Origin: Dimorphilus gyrociliatus
Lineage: Eukaryota; Annelida; Polychaeta; Dinophilidae
DNA: 64,000 nt
Reading direction: 5' to 3'
Assembly (NCBI GenBank): GCA_904063045.1
Contig: CAJFCJ010000016.1
Location: 496,001 to 560,000 of the forward strand
Under the pieces are notes generated by a model. The model was not told where the DNA came from. It was given only the letters and a program-made list of their open reading frames with translations, and made no database searches. The position numbers and the translations under genes are program-made. Numbering within the stretch: the stretch's first letter is position 1; each line of letters begins with the position of its first letter. This document shows positions 49,669 through 59,775 of the stretch, one piece after another.

Positions 49669-51156
49669 GTATATGCGTGTTTATTGTAATAGTTTTGAAT
49701 TTAATAGAATTATATATCTGTAACCTAGAAAAGGGAAAAATTTTTTTGAAAGTGTATCTCTTTTGGAAGAGTCAATTTTCAAATATTCATATTTTAACCT
49801 TTATTGACATTGCACGTGTATTTTTATTCTCTTCATTATCAAGTTACCTCTATCTTTGTTGTTAAGCTTCATCTTTATGTCCTCAATGTTGTTTTCGGGC
49901 TTCTAGATAGTATTGAAAAACAGATGAATTTGTTACAATTTTTCCATGGCATTTCAACAATTCCCCGTGTTTATGAAAATTTTGTCAAGTTTAATAGGTT
50001 ATTGTCTAATCTTGTTCTTCCCCAGTGAGATTAGGACAAGGCGAAAATATATATTTCAGATTTTATAAAGCAAAAAGTGAATATCTTATACTTTCACTTA
50101 CTTTGTTGAAAAATCACCCTATTAGACTGTAAAATCTAGTTGATGATAAAAATTTAATCGCTTGGGTTTGTAGTTGTCAGTATTCGAGGTCAGACTGAAA
50201 AATCAACTAATATATATATATCAGCATTTGCCTATGATGTATATAAACTGTTTATGAAATTATGCAGCATCATTGTAACACATCTTAATAATATGATTAA
50301 ATTTTCACCAAAAATTCTAAAGAAAGGTGGACAGGGTTGAAAAGTTTCTTTTAAGTTTCCCCTTACTTTTTACTTTCTGTAGAAAAGACAAAATACTGAA
50401 ATGTATTATATTCTCAAGGTGACTTTTAAAGCTTTTCATGAAAAATGAATATGTCGTTTCTCACTAAATATACATGATAAAGGCTTTAATAACTTTTCAA
50501 AAGCTTCTTTCAGCAAATTCATTTTATGTTAAGAAAATATGTTCTATTTGACCCTTTTAACCTGATATTGATTGCAATATATAACATATATTACGCGATT
50601 CTAGGGCAAACTTGTGTGCAGTATGAAAGATGCTCTAATTGCTTGCTTTAAAAGGATGATCCGGAAGTATATTATAACGGAAATTACTTAAACAAAACAT
50701 CTAACTTTTCTATATTTGATACAAAAGAGAAAGTACTAAAGAAAATAGTTTTATTTGATTTTATAATATTGAACGGAGCATTAATCATTACGGTAAAGAT
50801 TTTTTAATTCAGTAGGAAAAAAGAAAGTTACATTACTAAAGATACAACTGCATTAGGTTAATAGGAAAACATTAAATACATGACCTGTTAATATATATTC
50901 ATTTTCACTTTTCTTTCATTTCCAGGTAGCATGAATACATTTACATAATTAGAATAGGCGATTGGAGGAAAGATATATTAATGTGTGTGCATATGTTTAG
51001 CATAACTCGCGTTAATTTATAAAAATAAGGCGATGACGCTTCTGACGATCACCATTACTGAGGGGGATAAATTGTCACATAGGGGTCTAGGTCCTAGGAG
51101 AGTGACAGCGAGAGTGGGATAGAGAGTAAGCAAATCGAGGAGAGAAAATTGAAAAT
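48495..51156. other. Gene-poor AT-rich region with GA and TA repeats
   Basis: About 2.7 kb without a credible gene. TA-rich palindromic tracts lie at 49220-49300 and a GA microsatellite at 49636-49668. Frames at 49677-49865 and 49804-50028 are short and lack coding character. Confidence 0.6.
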
Positions 51157-52008
51157 ATGAACGAAACACAATCAGAATGGCTTGTTGAAGATCATATAGC
51201 ATATATATTCATAGCATATATTTCAACAATCTTTGTTTTGGGAATATTTGGTAATGTATTGATAATTCTAATATATAAAGCAAGAGAAAAGAACAGCTCA
51301 AAAGCTTTTATTATGGGTTTGGCAATAATTGATCTATCTTCATGTATAGTCTTTGTACCTCTTCACATTGTTCATGTATTTGGCTTGTTGAGTTATGAAC
51401 TTGAATATATATTTACAGATGTTTTAGCCTTCGGCTTTATTCTTATAGGAATTTTCTTCGTTTCAACAGCTTTTGATAGATACTTTGCTTTGGCAAAACC
51501 TCTGCTATTCTTGTTAAATTACAGAAGAGCGATTTATGTGATCATTTTGGATATTGTTATTGCTCTTATTATAACTGCACTCTTTGAAATCTTTACTCTA
51601 TTTCTATTAGATTACTACGCTCTGTTCAGATACTTTGTAATTGGCTCGTCTTTAGTTATAGTAGTTATTCTCTATACCCTGGCTTTTTTAGCATTAAAGA
51701 AAAGAGAAAATATTCAAATTAACGTCCCCAACGAATTAAATTCAAAGCAGCAAAAAAATAAGCAAGAAGCTATAAGAATGGCTAAAGTTCTCGTTGTTCT
51801 AACTATTTTATTCACTTTGGCTTATGTCCCCTATATGATATATGACGCTATTCCGGAGAGACTACGTTTCTTATTGATAAGATTATATCATCTAAATAAT
51901 ATTCTTAATTTCCCTGTCTACTATGTTTCAAGTAGTCGTTTTAGAAAAGAAGCTAGTAATACCTTACGTTCATTTAGATTACCATTCTTTAAAAGACGTT
52001 TTATGTAA
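51157..52008 (+). CDS. Atypical rhodopsin-type GPCR
   Basis: A single-exon seven-transmembrane receptor of 283 aa. Family marks are GNVLI in TM1, GLAIIDLSS in TM2 (Asp 2.50), DRYFALAKP at the end of TM3, AYVPY in TM6 (Pro 6.50 kept; the usual CW replaced) and FPVYYVSSSRFR in TM7/helix 8. The conserved Cys at the top of TM3 and the Cys in extracellular loop 2 are both missing, and that loop is very short. TM4 lacks its usual Trp. An N-glycosylation site follows the start (MNETQ). It is short for the class. It may be a lineage-specific orphan receptor; the ligand is unknown. Confidence 0.8.
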   Translation: MNETQSEWLVEDHIAYIFIAYISTIFVLGIFGNVLIILIYKAREKNSSKAFIMGLAIIDLSSCIVFVPLHIVHVFGLLSYELEYIFTDVLAFGFILIGIFFVSTAFDRYFALAKPLLFLLNYRRAIYVIILDIVIALIITALFEIFTLFLLDYYALFRYFVIGSSLVIVVILYTLAFLALKKRENIQINVPNELNSKQQKNKQEAIRMAKVLVVLTILFTLAYVPYMIYDAIPERLRFLLIRLYHLNNILNFPVYYVSSSRFRKEASNTLRSFRLPFFKRRFM

Positions 52009-52754
52009 TACTGGCTAGTTAATTTTTAATTATAAAATCTTAATGTTGTCATTATCTCATTCCGTCTCCTCTCTTTTCAAATCCTGCTGTCTATTTATTA
52101 CTTTTCAAAGAATATTATTGCAAATTAAGAAGATAAAACAAACGTTCTTACATCTTTGTTGGTTTATCTATTGACTGAGATAACTTAATACAATGGACAA
52201 TACTGTATTTCTTTATAAACTCATAACACTAAATAAACAATCAATAGAAATCGTTTTACTTGATGTATTCTTGTAAATTTATAGAAACACTATTTCTTTA
52301 TAATACATTATATACAGTATTTTCAGAATTAATTATAACTAAGCAGGATAATTATGAGAAAAGAACACATTAATAATATATATTTAGAAGTATTTGTATA
52401 TTAGCTATTTTCTATTAATCATAGAGAGTAATAGCATTCATTTCTTTCAGCTATGAGACAACTGAAACTCTTCTCCAAGTGTAAATTAGCATAATAACTC
52501 ATAAATATACTCCATTATCTGGTAGAAAAAAATCCCAATTACCCTTTTTTAACTAGACTTCCGATATTTTTACGCGAATATTATATTTCACAGTAAGTTG
52601 AAGAGTAAGATTTTTAAATTTTGCAGCCTAGAGTTGTATCATGTCATTCTTGGCGATATACATAACTCTTACCAGTTGTATTTACACAGTTGACAAAATC
52701 ATAAACTTACGATAATTCTCTACTCAGTCATTTTTCATTAATAATATACTGTAT
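52009..52754. other. Non-coding gap between GPCR and NLR-like gene
   Basis: AT-rich sequence holding the GPCR 3' end and the NLR-like 3' end. No gene is recognised. Confidence 0.5.
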
Positions 52755-54803
52755 TTATACTATTATACTGTATATAATGTGGTAAATGCTTTCCCGGAAG
52801 ATGGAGCAAGCAATATCAAAAACCATGTTGTAAAGGTTTACTTTTAGAGCGTCACCCATTTTAGAAAAGGAAAAGCGTCTCTTTTTAGCCTCTTTAGATA
52901 TAATAGAATCGGCTATATCAATACTTCTTTCATTATCTTCACGTCTGATCGTTAAAATCTTTAATTGTTTTTGAATATCTTTTGTTTTGCTTAAGAGATC
53001 TTTTACTTCGTTTGTGCAACAACTATCTGGTAAGTATAATTCTTCAATTTGACTAATATTATTATCCACAATGTTTTGGAATAGGGTCTTTGCAACCGAA
53101 GCTCCTATGCTGTTGTAACTACAAGATAAAACCTTTAAATTTTTCAACTTTCCAACGGCATTACCAAAACTATCACCAATTTCATTATCCATTCCTATAT
53201 TGGCTACATACAATTTCGAGATTTTGTGACAGTGTCTCTCAATGTTTTGAAATACTGTTTTTGCAGGTTTGCTTCCAATCTTGTTACTATTCATATTAAA
53301 CTCTTCCAAATTAACTTGTTTACCTACAGCCTTTCCCAAGATATTTCCAATATCCTTTCCAATAGCTGTGTTTTGAATAATAAGAACAGTCAACTTCCAA
53401 CAATTGTCTGCAATATTTTGAAGAATAGGTCGAGCGCCAATAGAACCAATTTTATTGTAACTGAAGGAGAGCATTTGTAATTCTCTTTGTTTACCAATAG
53501 CTTTGCCTGCAATATATGTATTCTTTTTATCCAAGTTAATATTCGCAAAGTATAGTTTCTTTATCTTTGAACAATTTTGAGCAATGTTTGTAAACAAAGA
53601 TGTTGCAACCTCAGTCTCAATGTTATTATTATTTATAAAGAGTATTTCTAGGTTAACCAGTTTAGAAATAGCCGCACCAAATGCATCTGCAATATGTTCA
53701 TTAGTTAAATTATACTTCGAAAGAGAGAATTCAGTAATAGAACTGTAGCGGTTGTCCACAATACATTGAAAAATATGTTTTATATCTGTTTCATTCGATG
53801 GATTAATAACTAAACTAGTACCTTTTAAAGCACTGCCTACAAATTTGCTTGTATTTTTTTCCAGATCAGTTAAATCAGAAGGAGTGACGTCCTTACATTG
53901 TCTTTGTACAGTTTTAGGCTTTTTTTTTAGTTGAAAATCAACTAGTTCGTACTCTTGAGCTAAAAAACTGCATTTTATCCAGATAACAAAAGGAAAATGG
54001 TAATTATCTTCTATTATTACTTTTCGAAAGATATCAGAATCTTTTACATTCAACAATTCTTCAGTTTCATCAACGAATATTAAAACTTTTAATGGCATTG
54101 TAGAGTTATTCTGTTTATCCATATAGTACAAGAAAGCATTCAACGTTAGTGGTGTCTGAAAGGTATCGGGAAAATTTTGCTTAAAGAGATTCTCTTCAAG
54201 AGAAATATCAAAATCAACTTTGTCTCCAGATAATCTCAATATTAACAAATCTTCTTTTAGTACAAGTTTTTTTGAAGCATAGAGATAAATTAACCAATTA
54301 CTATAAATAGTTCCTTTATTATTTTTATCATCTATAACTAATTTATTATGTTCTTCTTGTAAAACTTTTAAAAGTATTGTTTTAGTTTCGTTTTCCAAGT
54401 CACTGTTATAGGATTGATCCATTAATATTTGAAATTCTGGAATTTTATCATGCGTTTCAGAAAGATGTAATTGTTTAGAATTGTTTATAAATTTATTCCA
54501 ATCTGTTCTAATATCTTGTGATAAATTTTGAAATTTTTCCGACATTTTGTTCAGAATATCCGTTATTACATGAGTTTTAGCAGTTTTAAAATAGTTATGG
54601 AAGACTTCAGAAGAAATCTTTTCAAATTCATCTGCTTTCAATATTTCATCGTCTATGCTTTCTCGAGAGCATTGATCAATTTGTCCATAACTTTGAAGAT
54701 ATTTCAAAAATATCTGAAGATTCTCCCCGTCATGTTCAAATAGTTGTTTAAATTCATTTTCGAACTGTGCAAGAATCCCGTTAATTAGTGAACGATTAGC
54801 CAT
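52755..54803 (-). CDS. NLR-like LRR protein without a P-loop
   Basis: A single-exon gene of 682 aa. The N-terminal 110 residues are helical and death-fold-like (EFKQLFEHDGENLQIFLKYL). Residues of about 180-300 resemble the latter half of a NACHT ATPase: the segment PLKVLIFVDETEELL looks like a Walker B/LLDGLDEL strand, followed by a sensor-like FPFVIWIKCS. No Walker A (GxxxxGK[ST]) is seen anywhere. From about 325 onward lie ribonuclease-inhibitor-type leucine-rich repeats in a double unit of about 57 residues (VGKLKNLKVLSCSYNSIGAS type). The C-terminal 70 residues are basic, then hydrophobic. Probably an innate immune sensor or a decoy derived from one. Confidence 0.7.
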   Translation of the reverse strand: MANRSLINGILAQFENEFKQLFEHDGENLQIFLKYLQSYGQIDQCSRESIDDEILKADEFEKISSEVFHNYFKTAKTHVITDILNKMSEKFQNLSQDIRTDWNKFINNSKQLHLSETHDKIPEFQILMDQSYNSDLENETKTILLKVLQEEHNKLVIDDKNNKGTIYSNWLIYLYASKKLVLKEDLLILRLSGDKVDFDISLEENLFKQNFPDTFQTPLTLNAFLYYMDKQNNSTMPLKVLIFVDETEELLNVKDSDIFRKVIIEDNYHFPFVIWIKCSFLAQEYELVDFQLKKKPKTVQRQCKDVTPSDLTDLEKNTSKFVGSALKGTSLVINPSNETDIKHIFQCIVDNRYSSITEFSLSKYNLTNEHIADAFGAAISKLVNLEILFINNNNIETEVATSLFTNIAQNCSKIKKLYFANINLDKKNTYIAGKAIGKQRELQMLSFSYNKIGSIGARPILQNIADNCWKLTVLIIQNTAIGKDIGNILGKAVGKQVNLEEFNMNSNKIGSKPAKTVFQNIERHCHKISKLYVANIGMDNEIGDSFGNAVGKLKNLKVLSCSYNSIGASVAKTLFQNIVDNNISQIEELYLPDSCCTNEVKDLLSKTKDIQKQLKILTIRREDNERSIDIADSIISKEAKKRRFSFSKMGDALKVNLYNMVFDIACSIFRESIYHIIYSIIV

Positions 54804-55480
54804 ACTGCATTGTAGCTCTTTAGATTATAAAAGAAAATAATTTAATTGCTAAAAATTCTCAATAATCTGGATTTATCGCTCTTTCAGTTTAAAAGGCCAT
54901 TTTGAATATACTGTATAACAGATACTGTGGCTCGTATAGGCATGTATCGATTACTTATCGAATAATAAAAAACAGAAGTTTAATAAAACTTGAACTTAAC
55001 TTTGAGCTTTCAGAGTATACCATTTTAATAAAACTATGACCAATCTAGCAATTTTATGAAATAGATAAAGATTTGAACTTTACTCCTACTATTTTCTCAT
55101 TACGATTGCCTTTTATGTATTCTGTATAATTTTTTATTGAGCGATAAATGATTGAATGATAAAATTACAGTATTGTGTTAAACTCTTGAATGAAGAAGCG
55201 GTAAATGACAAACTACAAAAAAAGGAAATGACAATATGATTACATATTTGCATAATAATTTTTTTTACTGCAAAAATAATGAAAATTGAATTAACTATCT
55301 ATTGAATTTATAATGGTCCTATTCAAATATTACTGTAAAATTTATGCAAATAATTCTAGAGTGGTATCTGTTATTTCCTTATTTTCTTGATTCGATTCAA
55401 AAGTTTTTTGACCTTATATAGGTAATTTTTTATTCAAGAGAAATAATTGCTTGTCATTGTTACGGAGTCTTACCTATAAA
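54804..55480. other. Divergent gap between NLR-like and PAN genes
   Basis: 677 bp of AT-rich sequence containing the promoters of both divergent genes. No other gene is recognised. Confidence 0.5.
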
Positions 55481-56253
55481 ATGACAAAAATACCTATAAA
55501 TCCTTTTATACTTATTCTGGTTCTTATACCAATATTAATAAGCTGTCAAGTTGAACCTTACAAAGCAGGTTTGAAATTTTCATATTATATAATTAGTTAA
55601 GAGATGTTGTTTACTGTTGAAAAAAACTTTAGGTACGTATGAATGGAGGAAGCATATAAAGCAGGGTATAGCTGGCAACAACGTCGCAAAGTACGAAGGA
55701 ATTACAGACTGGAGAGAGTGTTTACTAAAGTGTCTCGAAAAACCGATAGTTAATGGAACGAAGTGTTTAACTGTAGATCATTCAGTAGTTAGTAGTTAAA
55801 ATGTGTGGTTTATGAATAAATCTTTTATTTACCATAAGTATTTTATTCATCAGAAGGGCAACTGTTTTTTAAATAGTCTAAACATTACTGGGGCAGTACA
55901 CGGAAATTTTCTCCACACATATCAAGATTATGATCTCTATGAAATTGTTTCACACGTAAGAAAACATTTTATTAGTTCTATATATAATTTAACATATTTT
56001 TACTTTTTTCAAGACAACTTTCGTGGAAGATTACTTCGTAAAGATTAGTTATAAGGAAAAGGATGATAAAGCAGCTGGTCTCTTTAAAATTCATCCATAT
56101 ATATGTGTTGAAGAAGGAGTAAATGTGAATACCGTACACTTACAAGTGAAGAGTAGGAGTAGCTGCGTTTTTTCGTGCATTACCTTTTCCTGTATTTATC
56201 TTCATGCAGTGTACGAATCTTTTAATAACTATTTGTGTAAATTATATTACTGA
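55481..56253 (+). CDS. Secreted PAN/apple-domain protein
   Basis: Four exons, 55481..55568, 55633..55787, 55854..55955 and 56014..56253, encode 194 aa. The first encodes a hydrophobic signal peptide (ILILVLIPILISC). The next two form a PAN/apple-like module: YEGITDWRECLLKCLEKPIV, then KCLTVDH, then GNCFLNSLNITGA, with the family's alpha-helix cysteine pair and downstream cysteines. The last exon repeats the pattern loosely (YICVEEGVNV, CVFSCITFSCIYLH) and may be a second, divergent module. Apple domains bind proteins or glycans. The gene is single-copy here and head-to-head with the NLR-like gene. Confidence 0.65.
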
Positions 56254-56760
56254 GTAAGTTGTGAAGTAATGCTCTATGATGTATAATACATTTATTATCG
56301 GAATTATATACTGTTATGTGGTTAGTAAACAGATATTTGGTTTTCAAGAAACAAGAATAGAGTCAGAATAATTCGCTTAAAAAGTCAAAAACTATTGAAT
56401 TTTTCATTCAAAACACTTTTTAGGATGTTTATAATTAAACAAAATATTCTTAACTTCCTTTTTCTAATGTTATTTATAACGTTGTTGTTTTTTGATAAGA
56501 GATATCTTTTAATCATTTCTAAATTGAAACTAGATTTTAAAGTTCCCCTGAATTGGTTTAACCTTTTATAACTTTCGTTATAAATACTTTTAAATTATTT
56601 ATAGAAAATCTATATCGAGTTTAAGTGCATAAAATCTATAGTTTTGCGTCTTTTCAAGGACGAAGTAAAATTTAATAAGATACAGTTAATAAGATACACA
56701 ATAAAGAAAGCTTTTAAATTATCATTTAATGTATTTTCGTTTCAATTTTGAGGATTTAAA
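56254..56760. other. Tail-to-tail gap
   Basis: AT-rich 3' sequence of the PAN gene and of C1q-like gene B; nothing else is recognised. Confidence 0.5.
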
Positions 56761-58066
56761 TTAAGTTTTTGAAAGATAAAATAAAGAGAAACTTGTTACA
56801 TCAAATGTATTTTGCAATGCTGAATTTCTCGTTACCAGAAATTGAAGAATATCTCCCTTATTTAATTTAATTAGCATGGTTCGAGAGTGAGTTAAGGTGC
56901 TGCCTGACCAGTTCATTCTGTTCTCATAAGTTAAAAAGAGTCCCTGGCTTTTTCTGTTCACAAGAATATCTATTTCCAATTTCTCAGATATGCTCGACCC
57001 GGCACTTAAACTTAGAAAATATATCCCACTTGCCCATACTTCATAAGTGTTGTCAGCATTATTCCAGAAATTTCCAATCTGGTAATAAATGTTTTTAAAC
57101 GGAATTGCGTCTAATTCCATTGCACCACGCCATCTATATAAAGAGTAGGCACTGAATGCAGGCCTTTCAATATCAGCGTCTATTTTAAACACCGTCAGAG
57201 ATCCCAATAATTTTGAACCAACTGCATTTGAAGATGAGACTGAAATTCGATCATTTTTCTTCAATTCGAGTACCCAAGATTTGGACACGACCTGGCTATT
57301 ACTAGACTGTTTTGAATATCCAAATAATATTTTACTAGAAAACCCTGTATTTTGTGAGTTCGAAATTGTTAGGGTTACTTCATAAGATGTTTCGTATTTT
57401 TCAATTCCAATAGAAATACTAATAAAGTAAACACCATCTTCGATAATTCTAGGGGTTAATGTATCATAACCTATACCTTCCAGAGCTTGAACATCATTGA
57501 AAATTACCCGTCGACTATTCATGCCTGTATATCTCCCATAGAATATATTGTTGGTTGGATATCGAAACATTGCCCACGATAAAGCTTTTGATGATCCGTC
57601 ACTGTATGCTATTGAATTATTACCACGAGTAGTTAGAAAAACGTCTCTATTAGAGGTTACTTTTGCGACAGAAATTCTGCTGGTCATTGACACTCCTTCA
57701 TTAAAAGTCCCATTAACATCTATTCGGTCACCTCCAAACGCTCCAACATGCTCCAAAGAAAGTGTTTTAGATGTTGTAGTTGAGGAGGTTACAGCCGAAA
57801 TGTAATAGCCATTTTCTCTTATATTTGCCTGATTTGAAGTTGAATTGAATAAAGAATTTTGATTGAATTGAATTTCATCAAACTGTAAAGAAGTTTCCTT
57901 TTTGTAAAACTTTCTTTGTGTATTATGAACAAAGAAAAGTGGTTGATCTTTTTTAAAGATAAATTGAAAAAAAGTAAGAAAAGAAGTATGAAAACAAAGA
58001 CTAATCAATCAACAAACCACATATAGACATAGCTGGAAATAAAATAAAAAGGCTCCAGAATAGCAT
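56761..58066 (-). CDS. Secreted triple C1q/TNF-like protein B
   Basis: Two exons, 58066..58018 (signal peptide MLFWSLFILFPAMSIC) and 57947..56761, encode 411 aa. Three C1q/TNF-like domains follow in tandem, with strands such as RENGYYISAVTSS, EDGVYFISISIGI and ASGIYFLSLSAG, and turns IGNFWNNADNTYE and NNIFYGRYTGMNSRR. The signal-exon/one-large-exon structure and intron phase match protein A. It is most similar to its neighbour at 58292 (GGDRI, FYGRYTGM and RISVA blocks shared), so these two are the more recent duplicates. Confidence 0.78.
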
Positions 58067-58291
58067 TTTTTTAATCTTTCGTACTCTTTCTTCTAAACTG
58101 TAGTTTAGGGAAATTTTCAATTGTTTATATACAAAATCCTACTGGGGAACAAACGAACTTTCCCATGAGATAAACGTTATCAGTTCTATTTAAATTTTTT
58201 CAAGAGCTTTCCACAAAACGCAAAAATATTTAAAGTAATTATATTGTGATGACAAAGATATAGATTATATTGAATTTGTATTGACAAATTT

Positions 58292-59539
58292 TTAAAGAGG
58301 CGAAACATAAAAAATAGTAAAGCCAGTATAGAATAATCTAGTATTTCTGGTCAATCCGCTATCAATAACAAATTGTAGTTTATCACCCTTTTCCAGCCTC
58401 AACAGCATTGTTTTTGTTACGGCATGTGTACCCGAAAACGATCTACTACCGTGAAAAAGTTTTCCCGCTATAGTTTCGTTTATCATGATATCTATACTCA
58501 ATCTTGAAGAGGGTTGAGCATCAACAGTTAACGTCAGAAAGTAGACGCCTTCTGTCCATACTTCGTACGCATGATCTCTTGAATTCCAATGATTTCCTAT
58601 TTCAGCATCTCTGACAGGAAAATCAAGGAATTTTGTGTCAGTTACCTCATTACTAAAGCGGTTCATTGCGGGTAATGCTGAGTCTTTTTCTATTTGAAAT
58701 AAAGCTAATGAACTATGTTCCTTTAAAATGGGCCTATTTCCGTTTCCTTTGAATGATATTTCATCATTTTTATCTAAATAAATAATCCACGACTTTGAAA
58801 GAATTTTGGTGTAAACTGACCCTGAAGCGGAGCCAAATCCTACTTGTCCATTAGAGTATTCATTCCTGTTTCGAAAGAGATTAACCTTAGAGCTTGGACC
58901 TTTTTCAATATCGATAGATATGCTAATAAAATATAAGCCCTTTTCTGTAATCCGAATAGTTTTGCCAAAATATCCAATATTTTGGTTTGCAACTATGTCG
59001 TGAAACAGTAAGTAGCTGTTACGGTCCATTCCAGTGTATCTCCCATAAAATACATTTTCAGTCTTGTAATAAAACATTAGCCAAGATGTAGCTTTGGAAG
59101 AACTGTCCGCGAAGGTTATCGAAGTATTTTGAAAGGCTTTGATATGTACTTTTTGGGAACTTGATATTCTTGCAACAGAAACTCTACTTGCCGTTGCAGT
59201 TCCAGTAATTAATCTTCCATCAACAGCAATTCTATCTCCTCCAAACGAGCCATCGTGAGCAACATAACCAATGCTCTGAGCTACAGTAGCGATACATACT
59301 GAAGAAATATAATACCCATTTTTATCGACAATTGCCTCATTTAATGATGAATTAAATAAGTTTCCATTATTAATTCCAACCTTTTCCCAATTCAATTTCT
59401 CTTCAGCGTGATGTGTTCCTGTAGTTTCATTATAAACATAAAACGCAGGTTGACACCCTATTGATATAAAAAAGACTTTTAGAAGATGTAACAAAAATTT
59501 ACAAACTACAAACAACAAATTTGAAGAAATGTTTGCCAA
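58292..59539 (-). CDS. Secreted triple C1q/TNF-like protein C
   Basis: An open frame of 415 aa with the same three C1q/TNF-like domains as protein B (SFGGDRIAVDGR, VFYGRYTGMDRN, TEGVYFLTLTVDA, IGNHWNSRDHAYE). The N-terminus is ambiguous. Read through, it is a long hydrophobic leader (LLFVVCKFLLHLLKVFFISI). A GTAAAT donor and a CAATAG acceptor would excise a 45-nt, frame-neutral intron at the place where paralogues A and B have their signal-exon intron. Splicing would give a 400-aa protein with a shorter signal peptide. Confidence 0.75.
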   Translation of the reverse strand: MANISSNLLFVVCKFLLHLLKVFFISIGCQPAFYVYNETTGTHHAEEKLNWEKVGINNGNLFNSSLNEAIVDKNGYYISSVCIATVAQSIGYVAHDGSFGGDRIAVDGRLITGTATASRVSVARISSSQKVHIKAFQNTSITFADSSSKATSWLMFYYKTENVFYGRYTGMDRNSYLLFHDIVANQNIGYFGKTIRITEKGLYFISISIDIEKGPSSKVNLFRNRNEYSNGQVGFGSASGSVYTKILSKSWIIYLDKNDEISFKGNGNRPILKEHSSLALFQIEKDSALPAMNRFSNEVTDTKFLDFPVRDAEIGNHWNSRDHAYEVWTEGVYFLTLTVDAQPSSRLSIDIMINETIAGKLFHGSRSFSGTHAVTKTMLLRLEKGDKLQFVIDSGLTRNTRLFYTGFTIFYVSPL

Positions 59540-59775
59540 ATAAGAAATATCTTCTTGATAGACATAATTCTTCTTTTCGTACTTTTCTTAAATTTGATAT
59601 GTAAGCTTCTGAAATATCTTTAAATTTTTTTAATTTAAACTATATAGATACAGGAAGATAAACAGATGGACTTTTTTCCCATTGTTTTGTATTGAATGTA
59701 AAATAGTTGTATTTTTCATTTATCAACAACTAATAGTAAAAATGTTGATATTAATATTACAGAACAATCTGTTCA

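Noticed and set aside
53090-53480. Plus-strand open frames antisense to the NLR-like gene
   Set aside because: Shadows of the long minus-strand coding frame.
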